From NCBI GenBank assembly GCA_023434025.1, contig JAEYTL010000005.1:1-56140 (forward strand): a DNA stretch of 56,140 nt. The letters are read 5' to 3'. This DNA comes from Bacteroidota bacterium. GTDB lineage: Bacteria; Bacteroidota; Bacteroidia; Flavobacteriales; Flavobacteriaceae. Positions within the stretch are counted from its first letter, which is position 1, and each line of letters opens with the position of its first letter. The notes under the pieces were generated by a model that saw only the letters and a list, made by a program, of their open reading frames with translations, did no database searches and was not told the DNA's origin. Positions 32,757 to 41,234 of this stretch are shown piece after piece. The translations under genes were made by a program, and so were the position numbers.

Positions 32757-33581
32757 TTAATTAGATTGTTTAATATGTATATCTCTTTGTGGAAAAGGTA
32801 TTTCAATTTCGTTTTCATCAAATTTAACTTTAATGCCTTCCAGGATTTCCGAACGCATGGTAAAGAAATCTTCGCGTTTAGCCCAAGGTCTTACGGACAG
32901 ATTAACAGAACTGTCAGCTAAATCCTGAACCAAAACAGCCGGAATAGGGTCTTTTAACACCAAAGGATGATTTTCCATTACATCCAAGGCAATTTCTTTT
33001 GCTTTTTTAATATTTGAACCGTAACTGATGCCGATTATAAGGTTTGCTCTTCGGGTAGAAGCATAACTGTAATTAATAATGGTTCCGTTTGACAAGGCCC
33101 CGTTAGGGACAAAGATAACTTGGTTGTCTGCTGTTGTCAGTTCGGTGACAAAAATATGGATTTGTTTAACTGTTCCGGATACGTTTTGGGCTTCGATAAA
33201 GTCACCAACTTTAAAAGGTTTGAACATAATAATTAAAACCCCGCCGGCAAAATTTGACAATGAACCCTGTAGTGATAGACCAATAGCTAAACCTGCAGCA
33301 CCAATAATAGCAACAAAAGAGGAGTTCTCAACACCCAAGCGTGATATGACGGTTACAAAAAGAAGTATTTTAAGTGTCCAGATTAAAATATCTGCCAAAA
33401 ATTCAGCTAAAGTAAGCTCAATATTTCGCTTTTCCATGATGCGGCTAACCACTTTTCTTATTACTTTGATGGCATACCAGCCAATCACAAAAATAAGTGT
33501 AGCCGAAATCAGTCTTGGCGAATATTCCAATAAAATGGTTTTAAAATGATCTAAATATTTACTGATAATATCTGTATTCAA
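32757..33581 (-). CDS. Small-conductance mechanosensitive channel, MscS family
   Basis: A 274-residue MscS-type channel: three N-terminal membrane helices (about 20-40, 60-82, 90-112), the pore helix with AIIGAAGLAIGLSLQGSLSNFAGGVLI, and the beta-domain (PFKVGDFIEAQNVSGTVKQIHIFVTELTTADNQVIFVPNG). The cytoplasmic vestibule ends in a short INxxFPQxxIH-like tail (IEIPFPQRDIHIK). It opens under membrane tension to release solutes at hypo-osmotic shock. The start is a TTG at 33581; no ATG upstream or nearby downstream fits the conserved N-terminus. It is probably the first gene of a two-gene unit with the secreted hypothetical protein. Confidence 0.93.
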   Translation of the reverse strand: MNTDIISKYLDHFKTILLEYSPRLISATLIFVIGWYAIKVIRKVVSRIMEKRNIELTLAEFLADILIWTLKILLFVTVISRLGVENSSFVAIIGAAGLAIGLSLQGSLSNFAGGVLIIMFKPFKVGDFIEAQNVSGTVKQIHIFVTELTTADNQVIFVPNGALSNGTIINYSYASTRRANLIIGISYGSNIKKAKEIALDVMENHPLVLKDPIPAVLVQDLADSSVNLSVRPWAKREDFFTMRSEILEGIKVKFDENEIEIPFPQRDIHIKQSN

Positions 33582-33594
33582 AACAACATAGCTT

Positions 33595-33632
33595 ATAAAA
33601 AAAACGCTTAATTTCTAATGAAATTAAGCGTT
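33595..33632 (-). terminator. Terminator after the charged helical protein (minus strand)
   Basis: A perfect 13-bp inverted repeat (33603-33615 with 33620-33632) and a 4-nt loop; on the minus strand it is followed by a T8 run (33602-33595). It ends the 33685-34170 gene and stands just before the MscS start. Confidence 0.85.
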
Positions 33633-33684
33633 GCAAGTTAGTTTTATTGATTTAAAAAAAAAATAAAAAAATTATAAAGTTTCG

Positions 33685-34170
33685 TTAATCTGCGTTTTCA
33701 TCAGCGGCTCGTTTAATTCTCTCAACGTCTTCCTCCAAATCTTCAGAAACTTTTTGAGTTTTTTCTTCAATAGACTCAAGAATATCTTCTGCTTTTTTGT
33801 TGACATCTTCAATTTCTGAAGAAAAATTATGACGAACTTCCTGGGTCTCTTCTTTGGCAGATGAGGTGAAAGAATTTACTTTTTCTTTTACATCTTCTAC
33901 CATATTCTCTACAGCATTTCCGGCTTTTTCAGTATATTCGGAAACGGTTTCTTTTGCTTTCTCGGCAAAGTCTTCTACTTTTTCTTTAACTTCAGGATAT
34001 GATTCCTTGACGTTTTCAACTGCTTTTTCTACATAATCTTCTGCCTTTGCAGCGTATTCAGAGGCTTTTTCTTTAGCATGATCTAAAACTTCCTCTGTTT
34101 TATGAACAGCTTCTGAGGTGGTTTCTTTGGCTGAGCCAAATAAATTTTTAAAAAAATTTCCTAATCCCAT
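33685..34170 (-). CDS. Charged coiled-coil / YtxH-like protein
   Basis: A 161-residue, extremely Glu/Lys/Ala-rich protein, wholly helical, with roughly 11-residue repeats such as EYAAKAEDYVEKAVENVKESY and VEDFAEKAKETVSEYTEKAG, as in LEA-like and apolipoprotein-type amphipathic helices. The N-terminal MGLGNFFKNLFGSAKETTSE could touch the membrane. It resembles YtxH-domain or CsbD-like stress proteins by composition, but low complexity makes homology uncertain. It has its own promoter element (34194-34201) and terminator (33595-33632), so it is a single-gene unit. A role in desiccation or osmotic stress is only a guess; the MscS neighbour is in the same direction. Confidence 0.75.
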   Translation of the reverse strand: MGLGNFFKNLFGSAKETTSEAVHKTEEVLDHAKEKASEYAAKAEDYVEKAVENVKESYPEVKEKVEDFAEKAKETVSEYTEKAGNAVENMVEDVKEKVNSFTSSAKEETQEVRHNFSSEIEDVNKKAEDILESIEEKTQKVSEDLEEDVERIKRAADENAD

Positions 34171-34193
34171 GACGTGTGTTTTTTTGAGTTTGT

Positions 34194-34201
34194 CAAATCT
34201 A
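34194..34201 (-). promoter_or_regulatory. -7 element for the charged helical protein gene
   Basis: The minus strand reads TAGATTTG, a full TAnnTTTG match, about 23 nt before the ATG (34170). No -33 TTG is visible. Confidence 0.4.
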
Positions 34202-34226
34202 CTAAATTTTGCTAACTTTTTTACTT

Positions 34227-36239
34227 TTAGAGCTTTAAATCTTTATATACTTCCTTAAGATTATCTTTCGGAGCCAGGCACATTTTGTTTTGACAGAGGT
34301 AGTAGTGTGTTTTGTTTGCAGTAAATCGGTTCTGTAAAAACGGTAAATCTGATTTTTCTTTGCTGCCGGAAATTACTAAATGAGGGAGGTAATTTTGGTT
34401 AATATCCTGCAAACTAACCAAACCGTTTTCTCCGCAAACAGCCAATTCTTTTTGATAATCAGAATAATGCAACGCCGCAATCAGCCAATTGGAAAAAGCG
34501 GAAGGAAAATCAATTGAAGAAACGACCTGTGCAATCATTTGACGGGAAATTTCTTCATAGTGCGGATTTTCAAAATATACACTCAGTTTAAATAAATTAC
34601 TTGCCATGACCGAATTGGAAGCCGGAATTACATTGTCTTCAATTTCAAAATGGTTAGAAATCAGAGGGACATCCATATTAGAGGTAAACCGGAATAATTG
34701 CTTTTTTTCATCATAAAAATGGTCTAAACAATAATTGGTTAAACTTTTACAATGCAAAAGCCATGATTCATCAAAAGTTGCTTCATAAAGTGCAATAAAT
34801 CCGTCTATTACAAAAGCATAATCTTCTAAGAATCCGTTGATGGAAGTTTTCTCGTTTTTATAGGTATGCATTAAATTCCCTTCTGCAGACCAAATTTTGG
34901 ATACAATAAAGTGAGCGTTTTTTAAAGCAATGTTCAAATAATTCGAGTTCCCTAATGCTTTGTAACTGTCAACAAATCCTTTCAGCAAAATAGCATTCCA
35001 GGAGGTGATGCATTTGTCGTCTAATCGTGGTTTTGGTCTTTTTTCCCTTATTTTGTATAAAATAGCTTCCCAGTTTTTCTTTTTTAATTGAAGTTCTTCT
35101 ATTGAGATTTCATGCTTTTCTGAAAATTTTTCTAAACGCTCTTTCTGAATCAGTACATAGTTTCCGTGTTCCCAATGCCCGAATTCATTGATGTTAAAAA
35201 TATCCGAAAACAGCTCAAAATCATCCTGAATGAGCGTTTTCAATTCATTTTTTGTCCAAACATAAAAAGCACCTTCTTCTAGATTGTTTTCCCCGTTCAG
35301 GCTGTCAGCATCCAAGGCTGAAAAAAAGGCTCCTTCTTCTGTTAGCCATTCTTTTTCAATAAATCGGGTAGTTTTTTCAATAACTTCTCTGTAAAGTTTG
35401 TTTTTTTTCAGTTTATATGCATTGGCGTAAAGCGATAAAAGCTGACCGTTGTCATACGCCATTTTCTCAAAATGAGGAACATGCCATTTTACATCTACCG
35501 AATAGCGGGAAAATCCGCCGTCAACCGTGTCAAAAATTCCGCCATATGCCATTTTTGTTAAAGTTAAATCAACATATTCCAGCAGTTTTTTATTTTTTGT
35601 TATGTAACCATAGTACAGCAAATACTGGTAATTGGTTGGCATCATAAATTTTGGGGCACGGGAATAGCCGCCAAACTCCCAATCAAAACTTCTTTGCCAT
35701 TTTTCTGAAAAAACATCTAAAACCGTTAAATCAAATTCGGTGGATTTTTTATCTGTTAAACCCAGTGTTTCTATTCCTTCATGTAGTTTTTCGGCATACT
35801 CAATCATTTTTTCAGGTTGTGATTGATAAAGTTCCTGCAGTTGTTCCAAGGTATTAATCCAATCGTTTTTTCTAAAATATGTTCCGCCCCAAACCGGTTT
35901 CCCGTTAGGGAGGCAAACTACGTTGAGTGGCCAGCCGCCTCGACCGGTCATTAATTGAACGGCTTTCATATAGATCGCATCCACATCCGGACGTTCTTCC
36001 CGATCTACTTTAATGTTGATGAAATGCTGGTTCATAACCAGCGAGGCTTCTTTATCTTCAAAAGTTTCATGTTCCATTACATGGCACCAATGACAGGCAG
36101 AATAACCGATGCTGATTAAAATAAGTTTTTGATTTTCTTTGGCGGTTGCCCATGTTTTTGAATTCCATGCCTTCCAATGCACTGGATTGCGGGCATGCTG
36201 CAGCAGATAAGGACTGGTTTCTAAATTTAATTCGTTCAT
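34227..36239 (-). CDS. Thioredoxin-domain protein, YyaL/DUF255 (SSP411) family
   Basis: About 670 residues from the ATG at 36239 (MNELNLETSPYLLQHARNPVHW, where homologues begin). The N-terminal thioredoxin-like DUF255 domain (about 1-165) has GYSACHWCHVMEHETF with C49 and C52 and VDREERPDVD. A six-hairpin (alpha/alpha)6 domain (about 180-600) has KFMMPTNYQYLL, WHVPHFEKMAYDNGQLL and DDKCITSWNAILLKG. The family occurs from bacteria to man (spermatogenesis-associated protein 20) and its activity is unknown, although N-acylglucosamine epimerase/cellobiose epimerase-like folds suggest a sugar-related role. Complete. A dodecin gene with its own terminator lies upstream. Confidence 0.93.
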   Translation of the reverse strand: MNELNLETSPYLLQHARNPVHWKAWNSKTWATAKENQKLILISIGYSACHWCHVMEHETFEDKEASLVMNQHFINIKVDREERPDVDAIYMKAVQLMTGRGGWPLNVVCLPNGKPVWGGTYFRKNDWINTLEQLQELYQSQPEKMIEYAEKLHEGIETLGLTDKKSTEFDLTVLDVFSEKWQRSFDWEFGGYSRAPKFMMPTNYQYLLYYGYITKNKKLLEYVDLTLTKMAYGGIFDTVDGGFSRYSVDVKWHVPHFEKMAYDNGQLLSLYANAYKLKKNKLYREVIEKTTRFIEKEWLTEEGAFFSALDADSLNGENNLEEGAFYVWTKNELKTLIQDDFELFSDIFNINEFGHWEHGNYVLIQKERLEKFSEKHEISIEELQLKKKNWEAILYKIREKRPKPRLDDKCITSWNAILLKGFVDSYKALGNSNYLNIALKNAHFIVSKIWSAEGNLMHTYKNEKTSINGFLEDYAFVIDGFIALYEATFDESWLLHCKSLTNYCLDHFYDEKKQLFRFTSNMDVPLISNHFEIEDNVIPASNSVMASNLFKLSVYFENPHYEEISRQMIAQVVSSIDFPSAFSNWLIAALHYSDYQKELAVCGENGLVSLQDINQNYLPHLVISGSKEKSDLPFLQNRFTANKTHYYLCQNKMCLAPKDNLKEVYKDLKL

Positions 36240-36245
36240 AAGCAT

Positions 36246-36273
36246 AAAAAAAGCGTTCAGATCAGGAACGCTT
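36246..36273 (-). terminator. Terminator after dodecin (minus strand)
   Basis: AAGCGTTC (36251-36258) pairs with GAACGCTT (36266-36273); on the minus strand A5 at 36250-36246 reads as a T-run. It separates dodecin from the DUF255 gene, whose ATG lies only 7 nt further. Confidence 0.75.
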
Positions 36274-36294
36274 AAAGATACATTGTTTTAATGA

Positions 36295-36495
36295 TTATTC
36301 GATTTCGAATGTGATTTTTACATTCACACGAAATTCGGTTATTTGTCCCTCTTTCACAGCGGCACTTTGATCCTGAACATAAACAGAGCGGATGTTTTTT
36401 AATGATTTTGCCGCTTGTGCAACTGCTTTTCGGGTCGCATCTTCCCAGCTGATTTCAGAACTTGATAAAACCTCGATAACTTTTAGTATGGCCAT
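36295..36495 (-). CDS. Dodecin family flavin-binding protein
   Basis: Sixty-six residues with the beta-alpha-beta-beta dodecin fold: VIEVLSSSEISWEDATRKAVAQAAKSLKNI then SVYVQDQSAAVKEG and ITEFRVNVKITFEIE. The SWEDA tryptophan stacks on flavin in known dodecins. Dodecamers store or buffer riboflavin/FMN. Complete, with no signal peptide. Its own terminator follows. Position between the PiT transporter (divergent) and the DUF255 gene gives no functional clue. Confidence 0.94.
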   Translation of the reverse strand: MAILKVIEVLSSSEISWEDATRKAVAQAAKSLKNIRSVYVQDQSAAVKEGQITEFRVNVKITFEIE

Positions 36496-36624
36496 AACTT
36501 TAAAATTTTAATGCTTAAAGATATTGTTTTTTTTCATTTTCTCAAAAGATATCCTGTTGAATTGATAACATTAACTTAACATTAGATTGAAATAGTTAGC
36601 AGAATTTTGCAAAAAAATATCTTG

Positions 36625-38880
36625 ATGGATCAGATATATATTATCATGCTTGTTGCACTGGCTGTGTTGGCTGTAACAGACTTAATGGTTGGTGTTAGTA
36701 ATGATGCCGTTAATTTTTTGAACTCTGCAATAGGTTCAAAAGCAGTTTCGTTTAAAACGATAATGATTGTTGCCAGTATCGGGGTAGCTGTCGGGGCTTT
36801 GTATTCTAACGGAATGATGGAAATTGCCAGGAACGGAATATTTATGCCCAGTATGTTTAGCTTTAACGATGTTGTCATCATCTTTCTGGCCGTGATGATT
36901 ACAGATGTCTTATTGTTAGATGTCTTCAATACACTGGGTCTGCCGACTTCTACAACCGTTTCTGTCATTTTTTCTTTACTGGGTGCTTCTGTTGTATTGG
37001 CGGTTTATAAAATCTATATTTCAAATCAAGGTATAGACAGTATCGGTCAATATATAAATACCGAAAAAGCAACTGAAATTGTTTACAGTATATTACTGTC
37101 CGTAATCCTGTCTTTCGGACTTGGAACGTTGGTTCAATATGTGTCCAGGTTGATTTTTACTTTTCATATTGATAAAAGATATAAATATGTGGGGGCTGTT
37201 TTTGGTGGTGTAGCGATGACGGCTATTACATTTTTCATACTTGTAAAGGGATTAAAGTCCGTTACTTTTGTAACTGACGAAGTGAAAGATTTTATCAAGG
37301 AAAGTCCATTTACCATCATTGGGTACTCACTTGTTTTCTGGACAATTGTGTGTCAGTTTTTGATGAGCGTTGTTAAATATAATATTTTTAAATTCATCAT
37401 TATAGTAGGAACTTTCGGGTTGGCTTTAGCTTTTGCAGGGAACGATCTGGTCAACTTTATTGGTGTGCCGATTGCCGCTTACCAGGCTTATGAAATTTAC
37501 ATCGCACCCGGGCAGAATCTGGGAGCAACGGAATTCATGATGTCTGGTCTGGAAAAAGAAAACTTACCTGCTCCATTTCTGTTTTTAGCATTAGCAGGAG
37601 CTATTATGGTTTATACTTTATGGACATCCAAAAAAGCAAGAACGGTTATTGAAACAGAACAGAACCTTTCCCGTCAGGGAGAAGGAACCGAAAAGTATAA
37701 TGCCAATACTCTTTCCCGAAACCTGGTGCGGGCTATGCTCTATGTTGGAAGCATCATAAGTTTTATTCTGCCAAAGTCTTTACAGGCAAAATTAGATGCT
37801 CAATTTGTTCAGCCTGAAGTAAAAGGTAAAAGAGATAAACAACCGATGTTTGATATGGTCAGGGCTTCTGTAAATTTAGTTGTTGCTTCAGTTTTGATTT
37901 CTATCGGAACATCAATGAAATTACCGCTTTCTACAACTTATGTTACCTTTATGGTTGCCATGGGGTCTTCTTTTGCTGACAGGGCATGGGATAGGGAAAG
38001 TGCTGTTTACAGGGTTGCGGGTGTGTTTAATGTTATTGGAGGTTGGTTTGTAACAGCTATTGCGGCTTTTCTTTCCTCTGCAGTGATTGCCTACATCTTG
38101 TTCATTGGTGAAGTATATGCCTTTTTTGCCTTTATGATTGTAGTAGCTATTTTCTTTTACAGAAGCAATCAGATTCACAAAAGAAAATTAAAAGAGGAAG
38201 ATGATATTAAAAAATTAAAAAAAGAGGATATCGTTACAATCAGGGAAATTATAAACGAGAGTTCGCACCAAATTTCCAGAGTGATTTTTACAACCAATAA
38301 AGTATACAGTGATGTAATTGACAATTTAGGATTACAGGATTTGGCTAAGCTGAAGGAGAATAAAAAAGCACTTAAAAAACTGGAAAAAGAAGTAGATGAG
38401 CTGAAAAGCAATGTGTATTATTTTATTAAAAACCTGGACGAAACTTCGGTAGAAGCAAGCAAATTTTATGTGATGATTCTGGGTTATCTGCAGGATATGA
38501 TACAATCACTTGCTTTTATAACACAAAACAGTTATTCTCATATCAACAACAACCACAAACAATTAAAATTTAATCAAATCCGGGATTTAAAAAGCATTGA
38601 TGTTGAATTGCAAAAATTATTCGATACCATTGAGTCTATATTTAAAGATCAGAGTTTTGACAAGTTGGATGAGGTGCTTAAAGAGAAGAACAAGATATTA
38701 AACAATGTTTCAGAATTGATTCAAAAACAGATTACCAGGATCAGAACTGTTGAGACCAGCCCGAAAAACAGTAAATTGTATTTTGGGTTATTGCTGGAAA
38801 CCAATGATTTGATTAAGGCAACAATGAACTTACTGGAATTGTTTCAGGAGTTTAATATCCATGTTAAAAACAAGAAGTAA
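36625..38880 (+). CDS. PiT-type inorganic phosphate transporter with PhoU-like C-terminal domain
   Basis: About 751 residues from the ATG at 36625 (MDQIYIIMLVAL); an upstream TTG at 36607 is less likely. The N-terminal part (about 1-530) has at least ten membrane helices and the two inverted PiT signatures GVSNDAVNFLNSAIGSKA (about 20-37) and FAGNDLVNFIGVPIAAYQAY (about 271-290). The hydrophilic remainder (about 530-751) is an all-helical PhoU-like bundle rich in Lys/Glu. Such a fused domain may gate the transporter, as the separate PhoU-like (DUF47/Pit accessory) protein does in other bacteria. It imports phosphate with protons or sodium. A bidirectional terminator follows. Confidence 0.9.
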   Translation: MDQIYIIMLVALAVLAVTDLMVGVSNDAVNFLNSAIGSKAVSFKTIMIVASIGVAVGALYSNGMMEIARNGIFMPSMFSFNDVVIIFLAVMITDVLLLDVFNTLGLPTSTTVSVIFSLLGASVVLAVYKIYISNQGIDSIGQYINTEKATEIVYSILLSVILSFGLGTLVQYVSRLIFTFHIDKRYKYVGAVFGGVAMTAITFFILVKGLKSVTFVTDEVKDFIKESPFTIIGYSLVFWTIVCQFLMSVVKYNIFKFIIIVGTFGLALAFAGNDLVNFIGVPIAAYQAYEIYIAPGQNLGATEFMMSGLEKENLPAPFLFLALAGAIMVYTLWTSKKARTVIETEQNLSRQGEGTEKYNANTLSRNLVRAMLYVGSIISFILPKSLQAKLDAQFVQPEVKGKRDKQPMFDMVRASVNLVVASVLISIGTSMKLPLSTTYVTFMVAMGSSFADRAWDRESAVYRVAGVFNVIGGWFVTAIAAFLSSAVIAYILFIGEVYAFFAFMIVVAIFFYRSNQIHKRKLKEEDDIKKLKKEDIVTIREIINESSHQISRVIFTTNKVYSDVIDNLGLQDLAKLKENKKALKKLEKEVDELKSNVYYFIKNLDETSVEASKFYVMILGYLQDMIQSLAFITQNSYSHINNNHKQLKFNQIRDLKSIDVELQKLFDTIESIFKDQSFDKLDEVLKEKNKILNNVSELIQKQITRIRTVETSPKNSKLYFGLLLETNDLIKATMNLLELFQEFNIHVKNKK

Positions 38881-38905
38881 GCAATAGTATAAAAAACGAA
38901 TAAAG

Positions 38906-38943
38906 ATGCCCCAAAAAGTCAGGTACTATTGGGGCATTTTTTA
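38906..38943. terminator. Bidirectional terminator between PiT and Nfu genes
   Basis: ATGCCCCAA (38906-38914) pairs with TTGGGGCAT (38929-38937), loop 14 nt, T6 tail on the plus strand. On the minus strand the stem lies just beyond the nfu stop codon and is followed by a T-rich stretch, so it can serve both convergent genes. Confidence 0.78.
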
Positions 38944-38957
38944 TTGTTTTCTGAATG

Positions 38958-39857
38958 TTATCCGTTGATCGCTTCTACCTTGATGGTATCATCTCTCAAC
39001 ATGTCTTTCAGCATATTCTCGATGCCGTTTTTTAATGTAAATGTAGAAGAAGGGCAGCCGCTGCATGCTCCTTGCAAAACAACTTTTACACGTTTTTCGT
39101 TTTCATCATATGAATCGAACAGAATATTTCCGCCGTCAGCCTGAACAGCCGGTTTTACATATTCTTCTAAAATGTTGACAATTTGCTGAGAAGTGGGGTC
39201 TAATGAATCAAAATTTGAAACAGCTTGTTTTTCATTTTTTGGAACAGAAGTCAACAAACTTTCGTTGATAATTTCATTGCCGTTTTCTACATATTCTTTG
39301 ATAAACATTCTGATTTCATTCGAAATTTCCTGCCACTCGGCACTGTTGTACTTTGTAACGGAAATATAGTTTTCATACATAAAAATTTCTTTTACAAACG
39401 GAAACCTGAATAATTCTTTGGCTAAGGCCGAAGGAAATGCTTCGTCGATGTTTTTAAATTCTGCCGTTTTTGAAGTTAATATCTTGTTGGCAACAAATTT
39501 TAAAACGGCCGGATTAGGTGTGGATTCGGCATAAATCGTAACCGGAAGCTTTTTGTTTTCAACAACCGGTTCTTTGATGATCATACCGCCTTTTGCCACA
39601 AATTCTTCAATTTGTTCGGCTACGGCTTCTTTTACATCATCCCATTGCACTATGTTATAACGTTCTACAGCAATGAAATTTCCGGATATAAAAACGGTTT
39701 TAACAAAAGGTAAATAAAATAATTGCTGAGCTAACGGACTAGCCGAAGCTTCATCAATATTTTTGAATTCATAGCTTTTGTTTTTAGTAATAAAATCCTG
39801 AAATTCAAATTTTATAATGGCTGGATTTTGGGTTTCTTTTATTGATAATTTAGTCAT
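38958..39857 (-). CDS. Nfu-type iron-sulfur cluster carrier with duplicated N-terminal domain
   Basis: A 299-residue protein. The C-terminal NifU domain (about 222-299) holds the cluster-binding CSGCPSS with C265 and C268 and the usual VKPAVQADGGNI lead-in. Before it lie two tandem Nfu_N/Hirip-type domains: copy 1 (about 5-90, TQNPAIIKFEF...PFVKTVFISGNFIAVERYN) and copy 2 (about 107-195, STPNPAVLKFVANK...PFVKEIFMYENYISVTKYN). Eukaryotic and most bacterial Nfu proteins have only one. It should accept 4Fe-4S clusters from the Suf system and pass them to apo-enzymes in the cytoplasm. The start at 39857 is preferred to an in-frame upstream codon at 39875, which would fall inside the -7 element. 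Confidence 0.92.
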   Translation of the reverse strand: MTKLSIKETQNPAIIKFEFQDFITKNKSYEFKNIDEASASPLAQQLFYLPFVKTVFISGNFIAVERYNIVQWDDVKEAVAEQIEEFVAKGGMIIKEPVVENKKLPVTIYAESTPNPAVLKFVANKILTSKTAEFKNIDEAFPSALAKELFRFPFVKEIFMYENYISVTKYNSAEWQEISNEIRMFIKEYVENGNEIINESLLTSVPKNEKQAVSNFDSLDPTSQQIVNILEEYVKPAVQADGGNILFDSYDENEKRVKVVLQGACSGCPSSTFTLKNGIENMLKDMLRDDTIKVEAING

Positions 39858-39872
39858 TTGAGCTTTTTTCTG

Positions 39873-39880
39873 CAAATTTA
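39873..39880 (-). promoter_or_regulatory. -7 element for the Nfu gene
   Basis: The minus strand reads TAAATTTG (full TAnnTTTG match), 15 nt before the ATG at 39857, so the leader would be only about 10 nt. Confidence 0.42.
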
Positions 39881-40184
39881 ATGAAGTTATTTTTTGTAAT
39901 TAGTTATATTTGTTTTTTATGTTTTAATTTAACAAAAATTAATTCGGTATTATATTTTGTATTTAGGTCAGGCTGTTTGGAAATGTTCAATGTAATTCAC
40001 AAATGATATGCCAGAGTTAAATATTTTTAACTTGATTGAGGGTGAACCTAACACAAAAATTTATATATTTGGCAGCTATTGAAAGTGGTTTGCCAATAGA
40101 GTACATAAAAGCCTGATAGAGATAAATTAAAGAGCAAGCCAAAAACATTTAAAGCACATTTTTCATTAAAAAGATAGAAACCCC
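39881..40184. other. 304-nt gap before the porP/sprF homologue
   Basis: The longest gene-free stretch inside the window. It is AT-rich. I see no open reading frame with coding character, no tRNA and no strong hairpin. It holds the divergent promoter regions of nfu (39873-39880) and of the porP/sprF homologue (40064-40071), leaving about 110 nt of untranslated leader for the latter. Confidence 0.5.
40064..40071 (+). promoter_or_regulatory. -7 element for the porP/sprF homologue
   Basis: TATATTTG matches TAnnTTTG. The nearest TTG (40036-40038) is 25 nt upstream, slightly beyond the usual 17-23. Transcription from here would give a leader of about 107 nt. Confidence 0.45.
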
Positions 40185-41195
40185 ATGAATCTGAATTTTA
40201 AATTTAAAAAATCTTATTTGCTGATACTATTGTTTGTTTCGCAATTTTCTCATTCTCAGGAAGGAATAGCAGTGTATTCAGATTATTTAACGGATAATTA
40301 TTACCTGATACACCCATCCATGGCAGGAGCTGCAAATTGTGCAAAGTTAAGACTGACCAGCAGAGCACAGTGGTTTGGTCAGGAAGATGCACCGAATTTA
40401 AATACCCTGAGTTTTAATGCGGGGGTAGGAGAACGTTCAGGAATTGGAGCTATCTTGTTTTCAGACAGAAACGGCTATCATTCTCAAAGAGGGGTTAAAT
40501 TGACTTATGCTCACCATATCATGTTTTCAAGAAGTGAAATTGATTTGAATCAGTTGTCTTTTGGTATCAGTGGTGCTCTGGTTCAGAGTCAGCTGGATGA
40601 AACATCTTTTATTGATAATCAACCGTTTGATCCGATTATAGGGGGAATTTATCAGAAAGATTCTTATTTTAATTTAGATTTAGGAGCATCCTATAATTAT
40701 TTAGAGTTTTATGCTCATTTTACGGTTAAGAATGCAATAGCTAATGTAAGACGTGAGATCTACACTGAATTTGAGTCTGATAACCTGAGAAAATTTTTAT
40801 TGAGTGCCGGTTATGTTTTTGGTGACAGCGATCGCTTGCAATGGGAACCATCTGTTTTATTTCAATTGGTGGAAGAAACAAAGGAAAAATCGATCGACTT
40901 GAACCTGAAAGTTTATAAGGATGTGGATTTTGGAAAAATTTGGGGAGGATTGTCTTATAGAAGAAGTTTTGATGGAGCTCAGTATGTGGATGGCAATAGT
41001 GTAAGCGATCAGCGTTTGCAATATTTTACTCCAATTGTAGGGGTTAACTATAACCAATTTATGTTTGCCTATACCTATTCTTATTTGGCTGGAAATGTGC
41101 GGTTTGACAATGCCGGCTTCCACCAAATCACATTGGGTATGAATCTTTTCTGCAAACGTGAGAAATACCAGTGTAACTGTCCTGCGATTAACTAA
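40185..41195 (+). CDS. PorP/SprF family type IX secretion outer membrane protein
   Basis: A 336-residue beta-barrel protein with a signal peptide (about 1-24, YLLILLFVSQFSHSQ) and the PorP/SprF opening 'YSDYLTDNYYLIHPSMAGAANCAKLRLTSRAQWFG'. Alternating strands follow to the end (FCKREKYQCNCPAIN). Members bind the C-terminal region of type B-CTD adhesins such as SprB and hold them at the cell surface during gliding. They usually sit just downstream of the adhesin gene; here no adhesin gene is adjacent, and the gene has its own promoter and terminator. The Cys-rich C-terminal tail is a common feature of the family in Flavobacteria. Its adhesin partner must lie elsewhere. Confidence 0.92.
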   Translation: MNLNFKFKKSYLLILLFVSQFSHSQEGIAVYSDYLTDNYYLIHPSMAGAANCAKLRLTSRAQWFGQEDAPNLNTLSFNAGVGERSGIGAILFSDRNGYHSQRGVKLTYAHHIMFSRSEIDLNQLSFGISGALVQSQLDETSFIDNQPFDPIIGGIYQKDSYFNLDLGASYNYLEFYAHFTVKNAIANVRREIYTEFESDNLRKFLLSAGYVFGDSDRLQWEPSVLFQLVEETKEKSIDLNLKVYKDVDFGKIWGGLSYRRSFDGAQYVDGNSVSDQRLQYFTPIVGVNYNQFMFAYTYSYLAGNVRFDNAGFHQITLGMNLFCKREKYQCNCPAIN

Positions 41196-41202
41196 TAAAT
41201 AT

Positions 41203-41229
41203 ATCCCGGCCATGGTCGGGATTTTTTTT
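41203..41229 (+). terminator. Terminator after the porP/sprF homologue
   Basis: A nine-pair stem ATCCCGGCC/GGTCGGGAT (41203-41211 with 41214-41222, one G-U pair), 2-nt minimal loop (likely 4-6 nt in practice), then T8. It ends only a few bases before the next ATG (41235). Confidence 0.75.
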
Positions 41230-41234
41230 GAAAT

